Shown here: one piece after another, positions 17,077 to 26,286 of the stretch
Numbering within the stretch: position 1 is the first letter of the stretch
Layout of the letters: the number at the start of each line of letters is the position of its first letter
Assembly: GCF_026624755.1 (NCBI RefSeq)
Contig: NZ_JAPMXC010000002.1
Coordinates: 275,527-339,526 of the forward strand
Direction of reading: 5' to 3'
DNA from: Robbsia betulipollinis
Lineage (GTDB): Bacteria > Pseudomonadota > Gammaproteobacteria > Burkholderiales > Burkholderiaceae
Length of the DNA: 64,000 bases
Made by a program: the position numbers and the translations under genes
Notes under the pieces: model-generated
Database searches by the model: none
What the model was told of the DNA's origin: nothing
The model's input: only the letters and a program-made list of their open reading frames with translations

Positions 17077-18480
17077 TTGTCCACGCTCCTGACGCACAGA
17101 ATCGACCGGCGCCTGCTCACGCTGGCGTTCGGCGGCCTCTTCTGGCGTACCTTCCTGTTGATCGCCCTGTTGATCGCGGTGAGCCTGACCGCCTGGTTCC
17201 AGAGTTTCCGGGTGATCGAGCGCGAACCCCGCGCGCAACGCGTGGCGCTGCAACTGGTGGCCATCGTCAAGCTGACGCGCACCGCCCTGCTCTACTCCGA
17301 TCCCGACCTGCGCCGCGCGCTACTGCAGGATCTCGAAAGCAACGAGGGAGTGCGGGTGTACCCGCGCGAGCCGGGCGACCGCTTCGTGCAGCAACCGGAC
17401 GGGCCGGTGAACCGTCTGATCGAGTCGGACCTGCGCAAGCGCCTCGGCGACGATACGGCGATCGCCGCCTCGGTCAACGGCATCGGCGGCGTGTGGATCA
17501 GTTTCAAGATCGACGACGACGATTACTGGGTGTCGCTCAACCGCGATCAGCTGGACAGCGTGACGGGCCTGCAATGGATCGGGTGGGGAGTCTTCGCGCT
17601 GGCGCTGTCGCTCTTCGGCGCCGCGTTCATCACCAGTCTGGTGAATCGGCCGTTCGCACGGCTGGCGTGGGCGGCGCGCAAGGTCGGTTCGGGGCAAACC
17701 CCCGACGCGCTGCCGGAACGCGGCCTGGGCGTCGCGGCCGATACCAATCGCAGTTTCAACCAGATGGTGCGGGACCTCGAGCAGCTGGAAGCGGACCGGG
17801 CGCTGATGCTCGCGGGCATTTCCCACGATCTGCGCACGCCGCTCGCGCGGCTGCGTCTGGAAACGGAAATGAGTCCGGCCGACGAGATGACCAAGGACGC
17901 GATGGTCGACGACATCGAGCAGATGGATCGGATCATCGGCCGTTTCCTGGACTACGCGCGGCCGGGACAGCGCGCGCAGGAACCGATCGATTTCTCGCTG
18001 CTGGTGGGCGACGCGGTGGGACGGCTCGAAAACGACGAGCAGACGGTGCTGGATACGCAACTGGCACCGCAGGTGGTGGTCGAGGCCGAACCGACGGATA
18101 TGCGCCGCATCGTCGACAATCTGGTGGAGAACGCCCGGAAATACGGGCGCAGCATGAGCGACGAAAAGATCCACCTGTCGGTGAGCCTGTCCATAGCGGA
18201 TTCGCGCGCGGTGCTGGTGGTGCGCGACCAGGGAGCCGGCATCCCCGAAGATCAACTGGCTTTCGTCACGCGCCCGTTCTATCGGGTCGACGAAGCGCGC
18301 ACGAAGGCCGACGGCACGGGCCTGGGCATGGCGATCGTCCAGCGTCTGGTGACGCGCCACCGCGGCACGCTGCGCATCGCGAATCGCGCTCCGGGCCCGG
18401 GTCTCGAAGTCACGCTATCATTTCCCCTGATCAAGCAGAGCGCAGCGACGATGAGCGTCCTGCCCGAGACCTTGGCCTGA
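17077..18480 (+). CDS. envZ: EnvZ-like osmosensor histidine kinase
   Basis: This inner-membrane sensor kinase phosphorylates OmpR. The 467-residue product has one membrane helix near residues 20-45 (FLLIALLIAVSLTAWF) and a periplasmic domain of about 110 residues. A second helix (WGVFALALSLFGAAF) and a HAMP linker follow. The H-box is GISHDLRTPLARLRLE with the phospho-accepting His near residue 250. The ATPase domain has the N-box NLVENARKYG, DQGAGIP and GTGLGMAI. The start is TTG at 17077 with GCGAGG about 7 nt upstream; no better ATG is nearby. It is the second gene of the ompR-envZ pair, and ahpC follows 23 bp later in the same direction. Confidence 0.93.
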   Translation: MSTLLTHRIDRRLLTLAFGGLFWRTFLLIALLIAVSLTAWFQSFRVIEREPRAQRVALQLVAIVKLTRTALLYSDPDLRRALLQDLESNEGVRVYPREPGDRFVQQPDGPVNRLIESDLRKRLGDDTAIAASVNGIGGVWISFKIDDDDYWVSLNRDQLDSVTGLQWIGWGVFALALSLFGAAFITSLVNRPFARLAWAARKVGSGQTPDALPERGLGVAADTNRSFNQMVRDLEQLEADRALMLAGISHDLRTPLARLRLETEMSPADEMTKDAMVDDIEQMDRIIGRFLDYARPGQRAQEPIDFSLLVGDAVGRLENDEQTVLDTQLAPQVVVEAEPTDMRRIVDNLVENARKYGRSMSDEKIHLSVSLSIADSRAVLVVRDQGAGIPEDQLAFVTRPFYRVDEARTKADGTGLGMAIVQRLVTRHRGTLRIANRAPGPGLEVTLSFPLIKQSAATMSVLPETLA

Positions 18481-18503
18481 TACGCTGACCAAAGGGAACC
18501 GCA

Positions 18504-19043
18504 ATGAAAACCGTGGGCGACAAGCTGGAAACCTTCTCGGTTCCCGCTGCCCGGCCTGGCTTCAATCATGCCGAGCAGGATGGCGAATCCGCATTCGAGA
18601 TCTTGACCGAGCAGTCCTTTCCGGGGCAATGGAAGATTCTGTACTTCTATCCGCGCGACTTCAGTCTGCTGTGCCCCACCGAGATCATCGGTTTCGCGCG
18701 CCTGGTGAGGGCTTTCGAGGAACGCGACGCGGTGGTGCTGGGCGGCAGCGTCGACAACGAGTTCGTGAAACTCGCATGGCGGCGCGAGAATCCGGATCTG
18801 TCGGAACTGAATCATTACTCGTTCGGCGACACGAAGGGCGACCTGGTGGACCAGTTGGGCATTCGGGACGCGCAAAGCGGCGTGACGTTGCGGGCCACCT
18901 TCATCGTCGACCCGGACAACGTCATACAACATGTGTCGGTCAACAATCTCGCGGTGGGACGCAGCCCCGACGAGACGCTGCGAATACTCGACGCGCTGCA
19001 AACCGGGGAATTGTGCCGGGGTGACCGACCCATCGGCGGCTAG
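18504..19043 (+). CDS. ahpC: AhpC/TSA-type peroxiredoxin
   Basis: This peroxiredoxin reduces H2O2 and organic hydroperoxides. The 179 residues resemble the AhpC of Burkholderia and mycobacteria, which is paired with AhpD. The peroxidatic Cys is in PRDFSLLCPTE near residue 56. The C-terminal resolving region reads GELCRGDRPIGG near residue 172, where typical relatives have a CxC pair, so only one resolving Cys remains. The Prx core WRRENPDL and ATFIVDPDNVIQHVSVNNL is intact. The normal downstream partner ahpD is absent; the next gene is the convergent ispF. It follows envZ by 23 bp and may be read from the ompR promoter. The substrate and reductant are inferred from the family. Confidence 0.9.
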   Translation: MKTVGDKLETFSVPAARPGFNHAEQDGESAFEILTEQSFPGQWKILYFYPRDFSLLCPTEIIGFARLVRAFEERDAVVLGGSVDNEFVKLAWRRENPDLSELNHYSFGDTKGDLVDQLGIRDAQSGVTLRATFIVDPDNVIQHVSVNNLAVGRSPDETLRILDALQTGELCRGDRPIGG

Positions 19044-19115
19044 GCCGCATGCCTGAGCCGGAAGCCGCCGCGACGCAGACGGGCGGGACGGCAGAAGAAG
19101 ACGCGCCCGTGCCTT

Positions 19116-19595
19116 TCAATCCCGTGTGAGCAGGACGATCGCCTGCGCGGCGATGCCTTCCATGCGGCCCAGCGAACCGAGCTTCTCGTTGGTCTTGGCC
19201 TTGACATTAACGGCGTCGACGGCGATATCGAGATCCTCGGCGATCGACGCGCACATCGCGGCGATGTGGGGCGCGAGTTTCGGCTGCTGGGCGATCACGG
19301 TGCTGTCGACATTGCCCACGCGCCAGCCGGCGGCCCGCACGCGGCGCGCGGCCTCGGCCAGAAGCACGCGGCTGTTCGCGCCCTTGAAAGCGGGATCGGT
19401 GTCGGGAAAATGGCGACCGATATCGCCCAGGCCCGCCGCGCCCAGCAAGGCGTCGGTCACCGCGTGGAGCAGGACATCGGCGTCGGAATGGCCGAGCAGG
19501 CCGCGTTCGTACGGGATCTCGATACCGCCGATGATCAGGGGCCGGCCGGCGACCAGCGCGTGGATGTCATAACCCTGTCCGACTCTGATGTTCAT
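19116..19595 (-). CDS. ispF: 2-C-methyl-D-erythritol 2,4-cyclodiphosphate synthase
   Basis: IspF closes the cyclodiphosphate ring in the MEP pathway of isoprenoid synthesis, releasing CMP. The 159-residue length is normal. Metal-binding Asp10 and His12 are in GQGYDIHAL. The conserved [35 protein letters not shown] block follows in full, with [13 protein letters not shown] after it. The C-terminal [18 protein letters not shown] is also standard. Its start overlaps the ispD stop by 4 bp, so the two consecutive pathway steps are translationally coupled. Confidence 0.97.
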   Translation of the reverse strand: MNIRVGQGYDIHALVAGRPLIIGGIEIPYERGLLGHSDADVLLHAVTDALLGAAGLGDIGRHFPDTDPAFKGANSRVLLAEAARRVRAAGWRVGNVDSTVIAQQPKLAPHIAAMCASIAEDLDIAVDAVNVKAKTNEKLGSLGRMEGIAAQAIVLLTRD

Positions 19596-20398
19596 TTTCT
19601 ATCCTTGTCGGCCCCGCCCAGAACCGATTCCGCCAGTTCGAAATCCTCCGGGTAGGTAACCTTGAAATTACGAAGATTGCCGCGCACCAGCAAGGGCGCA
19701 TGACCCAACGCCTCGATCGCGCTGGCCTCGTCGGTGACGACGCTGCCGTTGCGCGCGGCGGTGTCGAGTGCGCCGCGCAACAGCCCCAGGCGAAACATCT
19801 GCGGCGTTTGCGCCAACCACAGATGATCGCGCGATTCGGTCGCCCGGATGCGCGGCACGCTGTCGCTCCCTGCTGCATTTCCGATTTTGCTCCCCGTGCC
19901 CGGCGCGCCGCCCGGGTCCCCGGGATCTCCGGCCGGGGCGGAACGCTTGATGGTATCGGCGACGGGCAAGGCGACGATGCCGCCGATGGCGTCCCCGCTC
20001 ACCGCGGCGATCAGGGCGCGGATCAGCCCCGGCGTGATGCCGGGCCGCGCCGCGTCGTGTACCAGCACCCAGTCCGTGTCGCGCGCGCCGAATTCCCGCA
20101 TCAGCGTGAGCAGACCGTTCTGCACGCTGACCTGCCGGCTCGCGCCGCCGCACCGCCGCACCGCATAGCGCAGGCCGGTGAAGCGGCGCGGGTCGAAACC
20201 CGTGTCATCGGCGGCCAGCACCACCAGCGTTTGCGCGAACTCCGAACAGGCATCGAACGCGGCAAGCGTATGATGCAGCAAGTTGCGTCCGGCGACAGTA
20301 CGATATTGCTTGGGCAGACCGCCGCCAGCGCGCATGCCGCTGCCGGCGCATGGAATGAGTGCGAAGAGACGGTCGTTGACCCTGAGTTCCTGTGCCAT
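19592..20398 (-). CDS. ispD: 2-C-methyl-D-erythritol 4-phosphate cytidylyltransferase
   Basis: IspD transfers CMP from CTP to MEP in the non-mevalonate isoprenoid pathway. The 268-residue product has the nucleotide-binding N-terminus [21 protein letters not shown], the VLVHDAARP substrate loop near residue 115 and [11 protein letters not shown] near residue 220. It carries an extra segment of about 30 residues (Gly/Pro/Ser-rich, around 155-185, starting [17 protein letters not shown]) not present in typical IspD, which makes it longer than the usual 230-240 residues. The insert lies where the dimerisation arm region is expected. It is followed with a 4-bp overlap by ispF and is divergent from mfd. 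Confidence 0.95.
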   Translation of the reverse strand: MAQELRVNDRLFALIPCAGSGMRAGGGLPKQYRTVAGRNLLHHTLAAFDACSEFAQTLVVLAADDTGFDPRRFTGLRYAVRRCGGASRQVSVQNGLLTLMREFGARDTDWVLVHDAARPGITPGLIRALIAAVSGDAIGGIVALPVADTIKRSAPAGDPGDPGGAPGTGSKIGNAAGSDSVPRIRATESRDHLWLAQTPQMFRLGLLRGALDTAARNGSVVTDEASAIEALGHAPLLVRGNLRNFKVTYPEDFELAESVLGGADKDRK

Positions 20399-20533
20399 GC
20401 GTATGACTGATTACCGAAAGTTTTCACGACGCGGCCGCGCCGGGAGAGATGCAGGTCCGGACCCATGCTGACACATTCCGGGGCCGCGATGCCGGTCCGT
20501 CTTCGCCAAAAAGTCACAGACGACGACGGATTC

Positions 20534-20539
20534 TATAAT
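20534..20539 (+). promoter_or_regulatory. Candidate -10 box of the mfd promoter
   Basis: A perfect TATAAT lies in an AT-rich island inside the otherwise GC-rich 284-bp ispD-mfd divergent spacer, about 145 bp before the mfd start. The -35 partner is poor (GTCACA with a 15-nt spacer), so this is tentative. Confidence 0.3.
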
Positions 20540-20682
20540 ATTGTTCTTTTCGCGGTGCGGCCGATTGAACGGCCGCGCCGCCACGTTCACGGTGGCGCGC
20601 TCGTGCCGCGCCCCGCCGGTCATACCGGACGCCCGAGGCTGCAGATCATCGGCAGCCGCGCCGCTGCAACGAATCCGCCACC

Positions 20683-23600
20683 ATGCCAGACACGTCAGAC
20701 ACTACTGCTTTGTCCTCCAAGTCCCGTTCGAATCCGCCTTCCGGCCCGGCCGCCCGCTCGCCCGCCGTCCCCCTTGCCGCGGACGCCGCCGGAGGCGCCA
20801 TGCCCGCCGCGGAACGCGCGGCGCTTCCCGCCTCGTCTGTCGCGTCCCCGCCCGTGACTTCGCCCGTGCCGCTGGTGAAAAAAGGCAGCCGCTATGCCTA
20901 CGGCACGCCGCCCGGTTCGGCCGACGCGCTGTTGATCGCGCGCTACTTCCTTGCCAACCGCGCCGTCGCGGCACCGGACGGGAACGGCGCACGCCCCGCC
21001 GGCTTCTCGACGCTCGCGGTGGTGTGCGCGAACGCGCTCGACGCGCAGCGCCTCGTGCTGGAGATTCCCTACTTCGCGCCGGGCGTGCGGGTCCGGCTGC
21101 TGCCGGACTGGGAGACGCTCCCGTACGATTCGTTCTCCCCGCACCAGGACCTGATCTCCGAACGGCTCGCGACGCTGCATGACCTCGGCGAAGGCCGCTG
21201 CGACATCGTCATCGTGCCCGCGACCACGGCGATGTACCGAATGCCGCCGGCGTCGTTCATGGCCGCCTATACCTTCGAGTTCACGCAGGGAGCCAAGCTG
21301 GACGAGGCGCGGCTGCGCGCGCAACTCGTGCTCGCCAGCTACGAGCACGTCAGCCAGGTGGTGCGCCCGGGCGAATACTGCGTGCGCGGCAGTCTGATCG
21401 ACCTGTTCCCGATGGGCTCGCCGCTGCCCTACCGCATCGACCTGTTCGACGACGAAGTCGATTCGATCCGCGCGTTCGACCCGGACAGCCAGCGAAGCCT
21501 CTATCCGGTGCGGGAGGTGCGCCTGCTGCCCGGCCGGGAATTCCCGTTCGACGAGGCGGCGCGCACGGCGTTTCGCAGCCGCTGGCGCGAGGTGTTCGAA
21601 GGCGACCCGAGCCGCTCGACCATCTACCGCGACATCGGCAACGGCGTGCCGCCCGGGGGCATCGAATACTATCTGCCGCTGTTTTTCAGCGAGACCGCCA
21701 CGTTCATCGACTATCTGCCGGCCGCCGCGCAGCTCGTCCTCGTCGGCGATATCGAAGCGTCGGTCAGCCGCTTCGCGGCCGACACGCGGCAGCGTCACAA
21801 CTTTCTGTCGCACGACCGCGAGCGGCCGATTCTCGATCCGGCGCGCCTGTTCCTGACCGCCGAGGAATTCTTCACGCTCGCCAAGCCCTTCGCGCGTCTG
21901 ACGCTGAACGGCGAAGCGCCGGACGCGCCGTTCGCGACGGCCCTGCCTGCCCTCGCGGTCGACCGGCGCGCCGAGGACACCGTGGCCGCGCTGCGGCACT
22001 TCGTCGGCCTGCCGGGCATGCGGGTATTTCTCGCCGCCGAGTCCGCGGGACGCCGCGAGACGATCGCGCAAATGCTCAACGACGCGGGCCTGCCGCCGGT
22101 GCTCACCGACGATTTCGCGCAGTTCCTGCAGGGCGACGCGCGCTTCGGCCTGGGCGTCGCGCCGCTGGCCGCCGGCTTCGTGCTGCCGCAGGAGCCCGGC
22201 GCGCGGGGCCGGCAGGTCGCCTTCGTCACCGAGACCGAACTCTACGGACAGATCGCGCGGCGTACGGGGCGGCGGCGCCAGGAGCAGGCAAGCTCGGTCG
22301 ACTCGATGGTGCGCGACCTCTCGGAGCTGAAGATCGGCGACCCGGTGGTGCACAGCCAGCACGGTATCGGCCGCTATATGGGGCTGATGTCGATGGACAT
22401 GGGCGAAGGCGAGACCGAGTTCCTGCATCTGGAGTACAACGGCGCGAGCAAGCTCTATGTGCCCGTGTCGCAACTGCACGTGATCTCGCGCTACAGCGGC
22501 GCGGACCCGGAAACCGCGCCGTTGCACGCGCTGGGTTCCGGCCAGTGGGAAAAGGCGAAACGCCGCGCGGCGCTGCAGATCCGCGATACCGCCGCCGAGT
22601 TGCTGAATCTGTACGCGCGCCGCGCGCTGCGCGAAGGGCATGCGTTCGAACTCTCGCCGCGCGACTACGATGCGTTCGCCGAGACCTTCGGTTTCGAGGA
22701 AACGCCCGACCAGGCGGCGGCGATCGCGGCGGTGATCGCGGACATGACCGCCGGCAAGCCGATGGACCGGCTGGTCTGCGGCGACGTGGGTTTCGGCAAG
22801 ACCGAGGTGGCGTTGCGCGCGGCGTTCATCGCGGTGATGGGCGGCAAACAGGTGGCGCTGCTCTGCCCCACCACGCTGCTCGCCGAGCAGCATTTCCAGA
22901 CCTTCTCGGACCGCTTCTCGCAGTGGCCGATCCGCATCGCCGAGTTGTCGCGCTTCAAGACCGGCAAGGAAACCAGCGCCGCGATCCAGGCGATGGCCGA
23001 CGGTACCGTCGACATCGTCATCGGCACGCACAAGCTGCTCTCGGCCGACGCGAAGTTCAAGCGGCTGGGCCTGGTGCTGATCGACGAGGAGCACCGCTTC
23101 GGCGTGCGTCAGAAGGAAGCGCTCAAGGCGCTGCGCGCCGAGGTCGACATGCTGGCGCTGACGGCCACGCCGATCCCGCGCACGCTCGGCATGGCGCTCG
23201 AGGGACTGCGGGACTTTTCGGTGATCGCGACGGCGCCGCAGAAACGGCTCGCGATCAAGACCTTCGTGCGCCGCGAGGAAGACGGCGTGATCCGCGAGGC
23301 GATGCTGCGCGAGCTCAAGCGCGGCGGCCAGGTCTACTTTCTGCACAACGAGGTGGAGACCATCGAGAACCGGCGCGCGATGCTGGAGGAGCTGGTGCCC
23401 GAGGCACGCATCGTCGTCGCGCATGGTCAGATGCACGAGCGCGAACTCGAGCGGGTGATGCGCGATTTCACCGGGCGGCGTTTCAACGTGCTGCTGTGCA
23501 CGACCATCATCGAGACCGGCATCGACGTGCCCACCGCGAACACGATCCTGATTCATCGCGCCGACCGTTTCGGCCTGGCGCAACTGCATCAGCTGCGTGG

Positions 23601-24366
23601 GCGAGTCGGACGCTCGCACCATCAGGCGTACGCCTATCTGCTGGTGCGTGACGTCGATACGCTGACCAACCAGGCCACGCGCCGGCTCGAGGCCATCCAG
23701 CAAATGGAGGAACTGGGCTCGGGCTTCTATCTCGCGATGCACGATCTGGAGATCCGCGGCGCCGGCGAGGTGCTGGGCGACAAGCAGTCCGGCGAGATCC
23801 AGGAAATCGGCTTCCAGCTCTATACCGATATGCTCAACGACGCGGTGAAAGCCCTCAAGGCGGGCCGCGAGCCGGACCTGACCGCGCCGCTGGCAGCCAC
23901 CACCGAGATCAATCTGCACGTGCCGGCGATCCTGCCGTCCGATTACTGCCCGGACGTGCAGGAGCGTCTGTCGCTCTACAAGCGCCTGGCGAACTGCGAG
24001 TCGGCCGATGCGATCGACACCGTGCACGAGGAACTGATCGACCGTTTCGGCAAGCTGCCGCCGCAGGCGCAGGCACTGGTCGAGACGCACCGGCTGCGGC
24101 TGGAGGCCCGGCCGATCGGCATTTCGAAGATCGATGCGTCCGACACCCTGATCGCGTTGCAGTTCATCCCGAACCCGCCGATCGACGCGATGCGCATCAT
24201 CGCGATGGTGCAGAAGAACCGTCACATCAAACTCGCCGGACAGGACAAGCTGCGCATCGAAACGCGCAGCCCCGATCTGGCGGTGCGCGTGGCGACCCTG
24301 AAAGAAATCCTGCGCGCGCTGGGTGCCGGTGCGCCGGGCGCCACGCTTTCCAAGGCCCTGTCATGA
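20683..24366 (+). CDS. mfd: Transcription-repair coupling factor Mfd
   Basis: Mfd is the ATP-driven translocase that removes stalled RNA polymerase and recruits UvrA for transcription-coupled repair. The 1227-residue product has, in order, the UvrB-homology N-terminal region (LPDWETLPYDSFSPHQDLIS), the RNA-polymerase-interaction domain (IGDPVVHSQHGIGRYMG, then LHLEYNGASKLYVPV), and the SF2 helicase motor with Walker A GDVGFGKTE, DEEHRFG and TATPIPRT. The TRG/C-terminal regulatory domain follows (RADRFGLAQLHQLRGRVGRS). The first 60 residues are a Ser/Ala/Pro-rich extension before LVKKGSRYAYG. The ATG at 20683 follows a good spacer. The stop overlaps the next start by 4 bp. Confidence 0.97.
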   Translation: MPDTSDTTALSSKSRSNPPSGPAARSPAVPLAADAAGGAMPAAERAALPASSVASPPVTSPVPLVKKGSRYAYGTPPGSADALLIARYFLANRAVAAPDGNGARPAGFSTLAVVCANALDAQRLVLEIPYFAPGVRVRLLPDWETLPYDSFSPHQDLISERLATLHDLGEGRCDIVIVPATTAMYRMPPASFMAAYTFEFTQGAKLDEARLRAQLVLASYEHVSQVVRPGEYCVRGSLIDLFPMGSPLPYRIDLFDDEVDSIRAFDPDSQRSLYPVREVRLLPGREFPFDEAARTAFRSRWREVFEGDPSRSTIYRDIGNGVPPGGIEYYLPLFFSETATFIDYLPAAAQLVLVGDIEASVSRFAADTRQRHNFLSHDRERPILDPARLFLTAEEFFTLAKPFARLTLNGEAPDAPFATALPALAVDRRAEDTVAALRHFVGLPGMRVFLAAESAGRRETIAQMLNDAGLPPVLTDDFAQFLQGDARFGLGVAPLAAGFVLPQEPGARGRQVAFVTETELYGQIARRTGRRRQEQASSVDSMVRDLSELKIGDPVVHSQHGIGRYMGLMSMDMGEGETEFLHLEYNGASKLYVPVSQLHVISRYSGADPETAPLHALGSGQWEKAKRRAALQIRDTAAELLNLYARRALREGHAFELSPRDYDAFAETFGFEETPDQAAAIAAVIADMTAGKPMDRLVCGDVGFGKTEVALRAAFIAVMGGKQVALLCPTTLLAEQHFQTFSDRFSQWPIRIAELSRFKTGKETSAAIQAMADGTVDIVIGTHKLLSADAKFKRLGLVLIDEEHRFGVRQKEALKALRAEVDMLALTATPIPRTLGMALEGLRDFSVIATAPQKRLAIKTFVRREEDGVIREAMLRELKRGGQVYFLHNEVETIENRRAMLEELVPEARIVVAHGQMHERELERVMRDFTGRRFNVLLCTTIIETGIDVPTANTILIHRADRFGLAQLHQLRGRVGRSHHQAYAYLLVRDVDTLTNQATRRLEAIQQMEELGSGFYLAMHDLEIRGAGEVLGDKQSGEIQEIGFQLYTDMLNDAVKALKAGREPDLTAPLAATTEINLHVPAILPSDYCPDVQERLSLYKRLANCESADAIDTVHEELIDRFGKLPPQAQALVETHRLRLEARPIGISKIDASDTLIALQFIPNPPIDAMRIIAMVQKNRHIKLAGQDKLRIETRSPDLAVRVATLKEILRALGAGAPGATLSKALS

Positions 24367-25376
24367 ACGCTCGTCTTCCCGCCGCGGAAATGGTCGCGGG
24401 CATCCCCGTACCCACGCTCGACGACATCGCCGCCGAACACATCGCGCTCGCCCCCTGGGTGACGCGCACGCCGCATTTCGAGAAGACCGACTTCCTTTCG
24501 CTCGAGGACACGCAGCTGCATTTCAAGCTGGAACTGCTGCAATTCGCCGGGACATTCAAGACCCGGGCGGCTTTCTCGAACATGCTCGCGCTCTCGGAAA
24601 GCCAGCGCAACATGGGCGTGACCTGCGCGAGTGCCGGCAATCATGCCGTGGCCGTCGCCTACGCGGCGATGCGCCTGGGCATCAGCGCGAAGATCGTCGT
24701 GACGCGCGGCGGCACGCGCTCGCGCCTGGAACTGGCGCGTCATTACGGCGCGGATGTGGTGGTGGTCGACAACCCCGCGCAGGCGCTGGATCTGGTGCAG
24801 CGCATCGTCGTCGACGAGGCGCGCACGCTGCTCTCGCCCTTTCATGGCTACCGGACGGTGCTCGGTACCGCGACGCTGGGCTATGAATGGGCGACGCAGG
24901 TGCCGCAGCTCGACGCGGTGGTCGTGCCGATCGGAGGCGGTCTGGCGGCGGGCATGTCGACCGCCTTCCGCCTGACCAACCCGGCGTGCAGCATCTATGG
25001 CGTCGAGCCGCGTGACGCCGACGCGCTGTCGCAGAGCATGGCGACCGGCAAGCCGGTGCGTACCGGCACGCGCGCGTCGTTCGACGACCGCCTCGCGCCC
25101 GACGACACGGGACAATACAGCTATGAACTGTGCCGCCGCCATCTCGACCGCGTGGTGACGGTGAGCGACGCCGAACTGGGCGACGCGATGCTGCGCCTTT
25201 TCGACCAGTTGAAGCTCGCGGTCGAGCCGAGTTGCGCGGCGCCGCTCGCGGCGCTGCTCGGGCCGCTGCGTGGCGCCCTGGCCGGCAAGCGCGTGGGCAT
25301 CGTGCTGTGCGGCAGCAATACCGACCCGGATGTGTGGTCCTCGCAACTGCTGCGCGCCGCGGCGCAGCGCGGCTGA
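24363..25376 (+). CDS. PLP-dependent serine/threonine dehydratase family protein
   Basis: This is a fold-type II PLP enzyme likely to deaminate L-threonine or L-serine to the 2-oxoacid. The 337-residue product has the Schiff-base lysine in AGTFKTRAAFSN near residue 62, the pocket CASAGNHAVAVAY near 88, and the glycine loop VPIGGGLAAGMS near 190. It ends with GIVLCGSNTDPD, and there is no ACT regulatory domain, so it resembles the catabolic short form. Active family members usually have Ser-Gly-Asn-His; here the motif is Ser-Ala-Gly-Asn-His, a common variant. Its ATG overlaps the mfd stop (ATGA), giving translational coupling with a functionally unrelated gene. Confidence 0.85.
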   Translation: MNARLPAAEMVAGIPVPTLDDIAAEHIALAPWVTRTPHFEKTDFLSLEDTQLHFKLELLQFAGTFKTRAAFSNMLALSESQRNMGVTCASAGNHAVAVAYAAMRLGISAKIVVTRGGTRSRLELARHYGADVVVVDNPAQALDLVQRIVVDEARTLLSPFHGYRTVLGTATLGYEWATQVPQLDAVVVPIGGGLAAGMSTAFRLTNPACSIYGVEPRDADALSQSMATGKPVRTGTRASFDDRLAPDDTGQYSYELCRRHLDRVVTVSDAELGDAMLRLFDQLKLAVEPSCAAPLAALLGPLRGALAGKRVGIVLCGSNTDPDVWSSQLLRAAAQRG

Positions 25377-25437
25377 GGGGCACCTCGTTCGTCCCTGGCC
25401 CTTGGCCGCGTTCGACCGACCTTAGGCGCGTTCTCCG

Positions 25438-26268
25438 TCAGCCGCCATTTTGCCGGCGCTCGGCACGCAGCATCACGCGGTTGGCGATCACCACGCCGAT
25501 CGTGACCACCGCGATGAACAGGGTGGCAAGCGCATTCATCTCCGGGTTCAGCCCGAGGCGCACGCGCGAGAAGATCACCAGCGGCAAGGTCGTCGAGCCC
25601 GGACCGGAGAGAAAGGCGGACAGGACCACGTCGTCGAACGACAAGGTGAACGCCAAGAGCCAGCCGGCGATCAGCGCCTGCGACAGCATCGGCAGCGTGA
25701 TCGTGAAAAAGACGCGCAGCGGCGTCGCGCCCAGGTCGAGCGCCGCCTCCTCGATAGACGGGTCGAGTTCGCGCACGCGCGACTGGACGATGACCGCGAC
25801 GTACGACATGCACATCATCACGTGGCCGATCCAGATCGTCACCATGCCGCGCTCGGCGGGCCAGCCGAAATACTTGGCCATCTCGACGAACAGCAGCAGC
25901 AGCGAAATGCCCTGGATCACCTCGGGAATCACCAGCGGCGCGGTGATCAGGCCCGTATAGAGCCCGACGCCGCGAAAGCGGCGCATGCGCGCAAGCACAT
26001 AGCCCGCCCAGGTGCCCATCACCACCGAGGCGAACCCGCTCGCCGTGGCGATTTCCAGCGATAGCCGGAAGGCGGCGATGAGCTCCGCGTCGTCCAGTAG
26101 CGCCGCATACCAGCGCAGCGAGAAATGCGTCCAGACGGTGACCAGTTCGGACGCGTTGAACGAGTAGACGACCAGGCTGACGATCGGAATGTAGAGGAAC
26201 AGGAAACCGACGCCCAGCGAGGCAACCCTGACCGGCGAGAAGGAAGCGAAAGCCTGTCTCATTGGCAT
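25438..26268 (-). CDS. potI: Spermidine/putrescine ABC transporter permease PotI
   Basis: This is the inner-membrane permease subunit of the polyamine importer. The 276-residue product has about six membrane helices and the EAA loop EEAALDLGATPLRVFFTITLP near residue 180, which contacts the ATPase. It is the last gene of potFGHI and starts 18 bp after potH ends. The sequence SFDDVVLSAFLSGPGSTTLPL near residue 215 is typical of PotI/PotC. The ATG at 26268 begins with MPMRQAF; the first hydrophobic helix starts near residue 15. The ligand (putrescine versus spermidine) follows from the whole operon rather than from this subunit. Confidence 0.92.
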   Translation of the reverse strand: MPMRQAFASFSPVRVASLGVGFLFLYIPIVSLVVYSFNASELVTVWTHFSLRWYAALLDDAELIAAFRLSLEIATASGFASVVMGTWAGYVLARMRRFRGVGLYTGLITAPLVIPEVIQGISLLLLFVEMAKYFGWPAERGMVTIWIGHVMMCMSYVAVIVQSRVRELDPSIEEAALDLGATPLRVFFTITLPMLSQALIAGWLLAFTLSFDDVVLSAFLSGPGSTTLPLVIFSRVRLGLNPEMNALATLFIAVVTIGVVIANRVMLRAERRQNGG

Positions 26269-26286
26269 GTGCTCATCGATATGCGC

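Noticed and set aside
20695..24225. 1176-residue open frame antisense to mfd
   Set aside because: Its sequence is His/Arg/Gln-rich, typical of the opposite strand of a high-GC gene, and mfd is certain.
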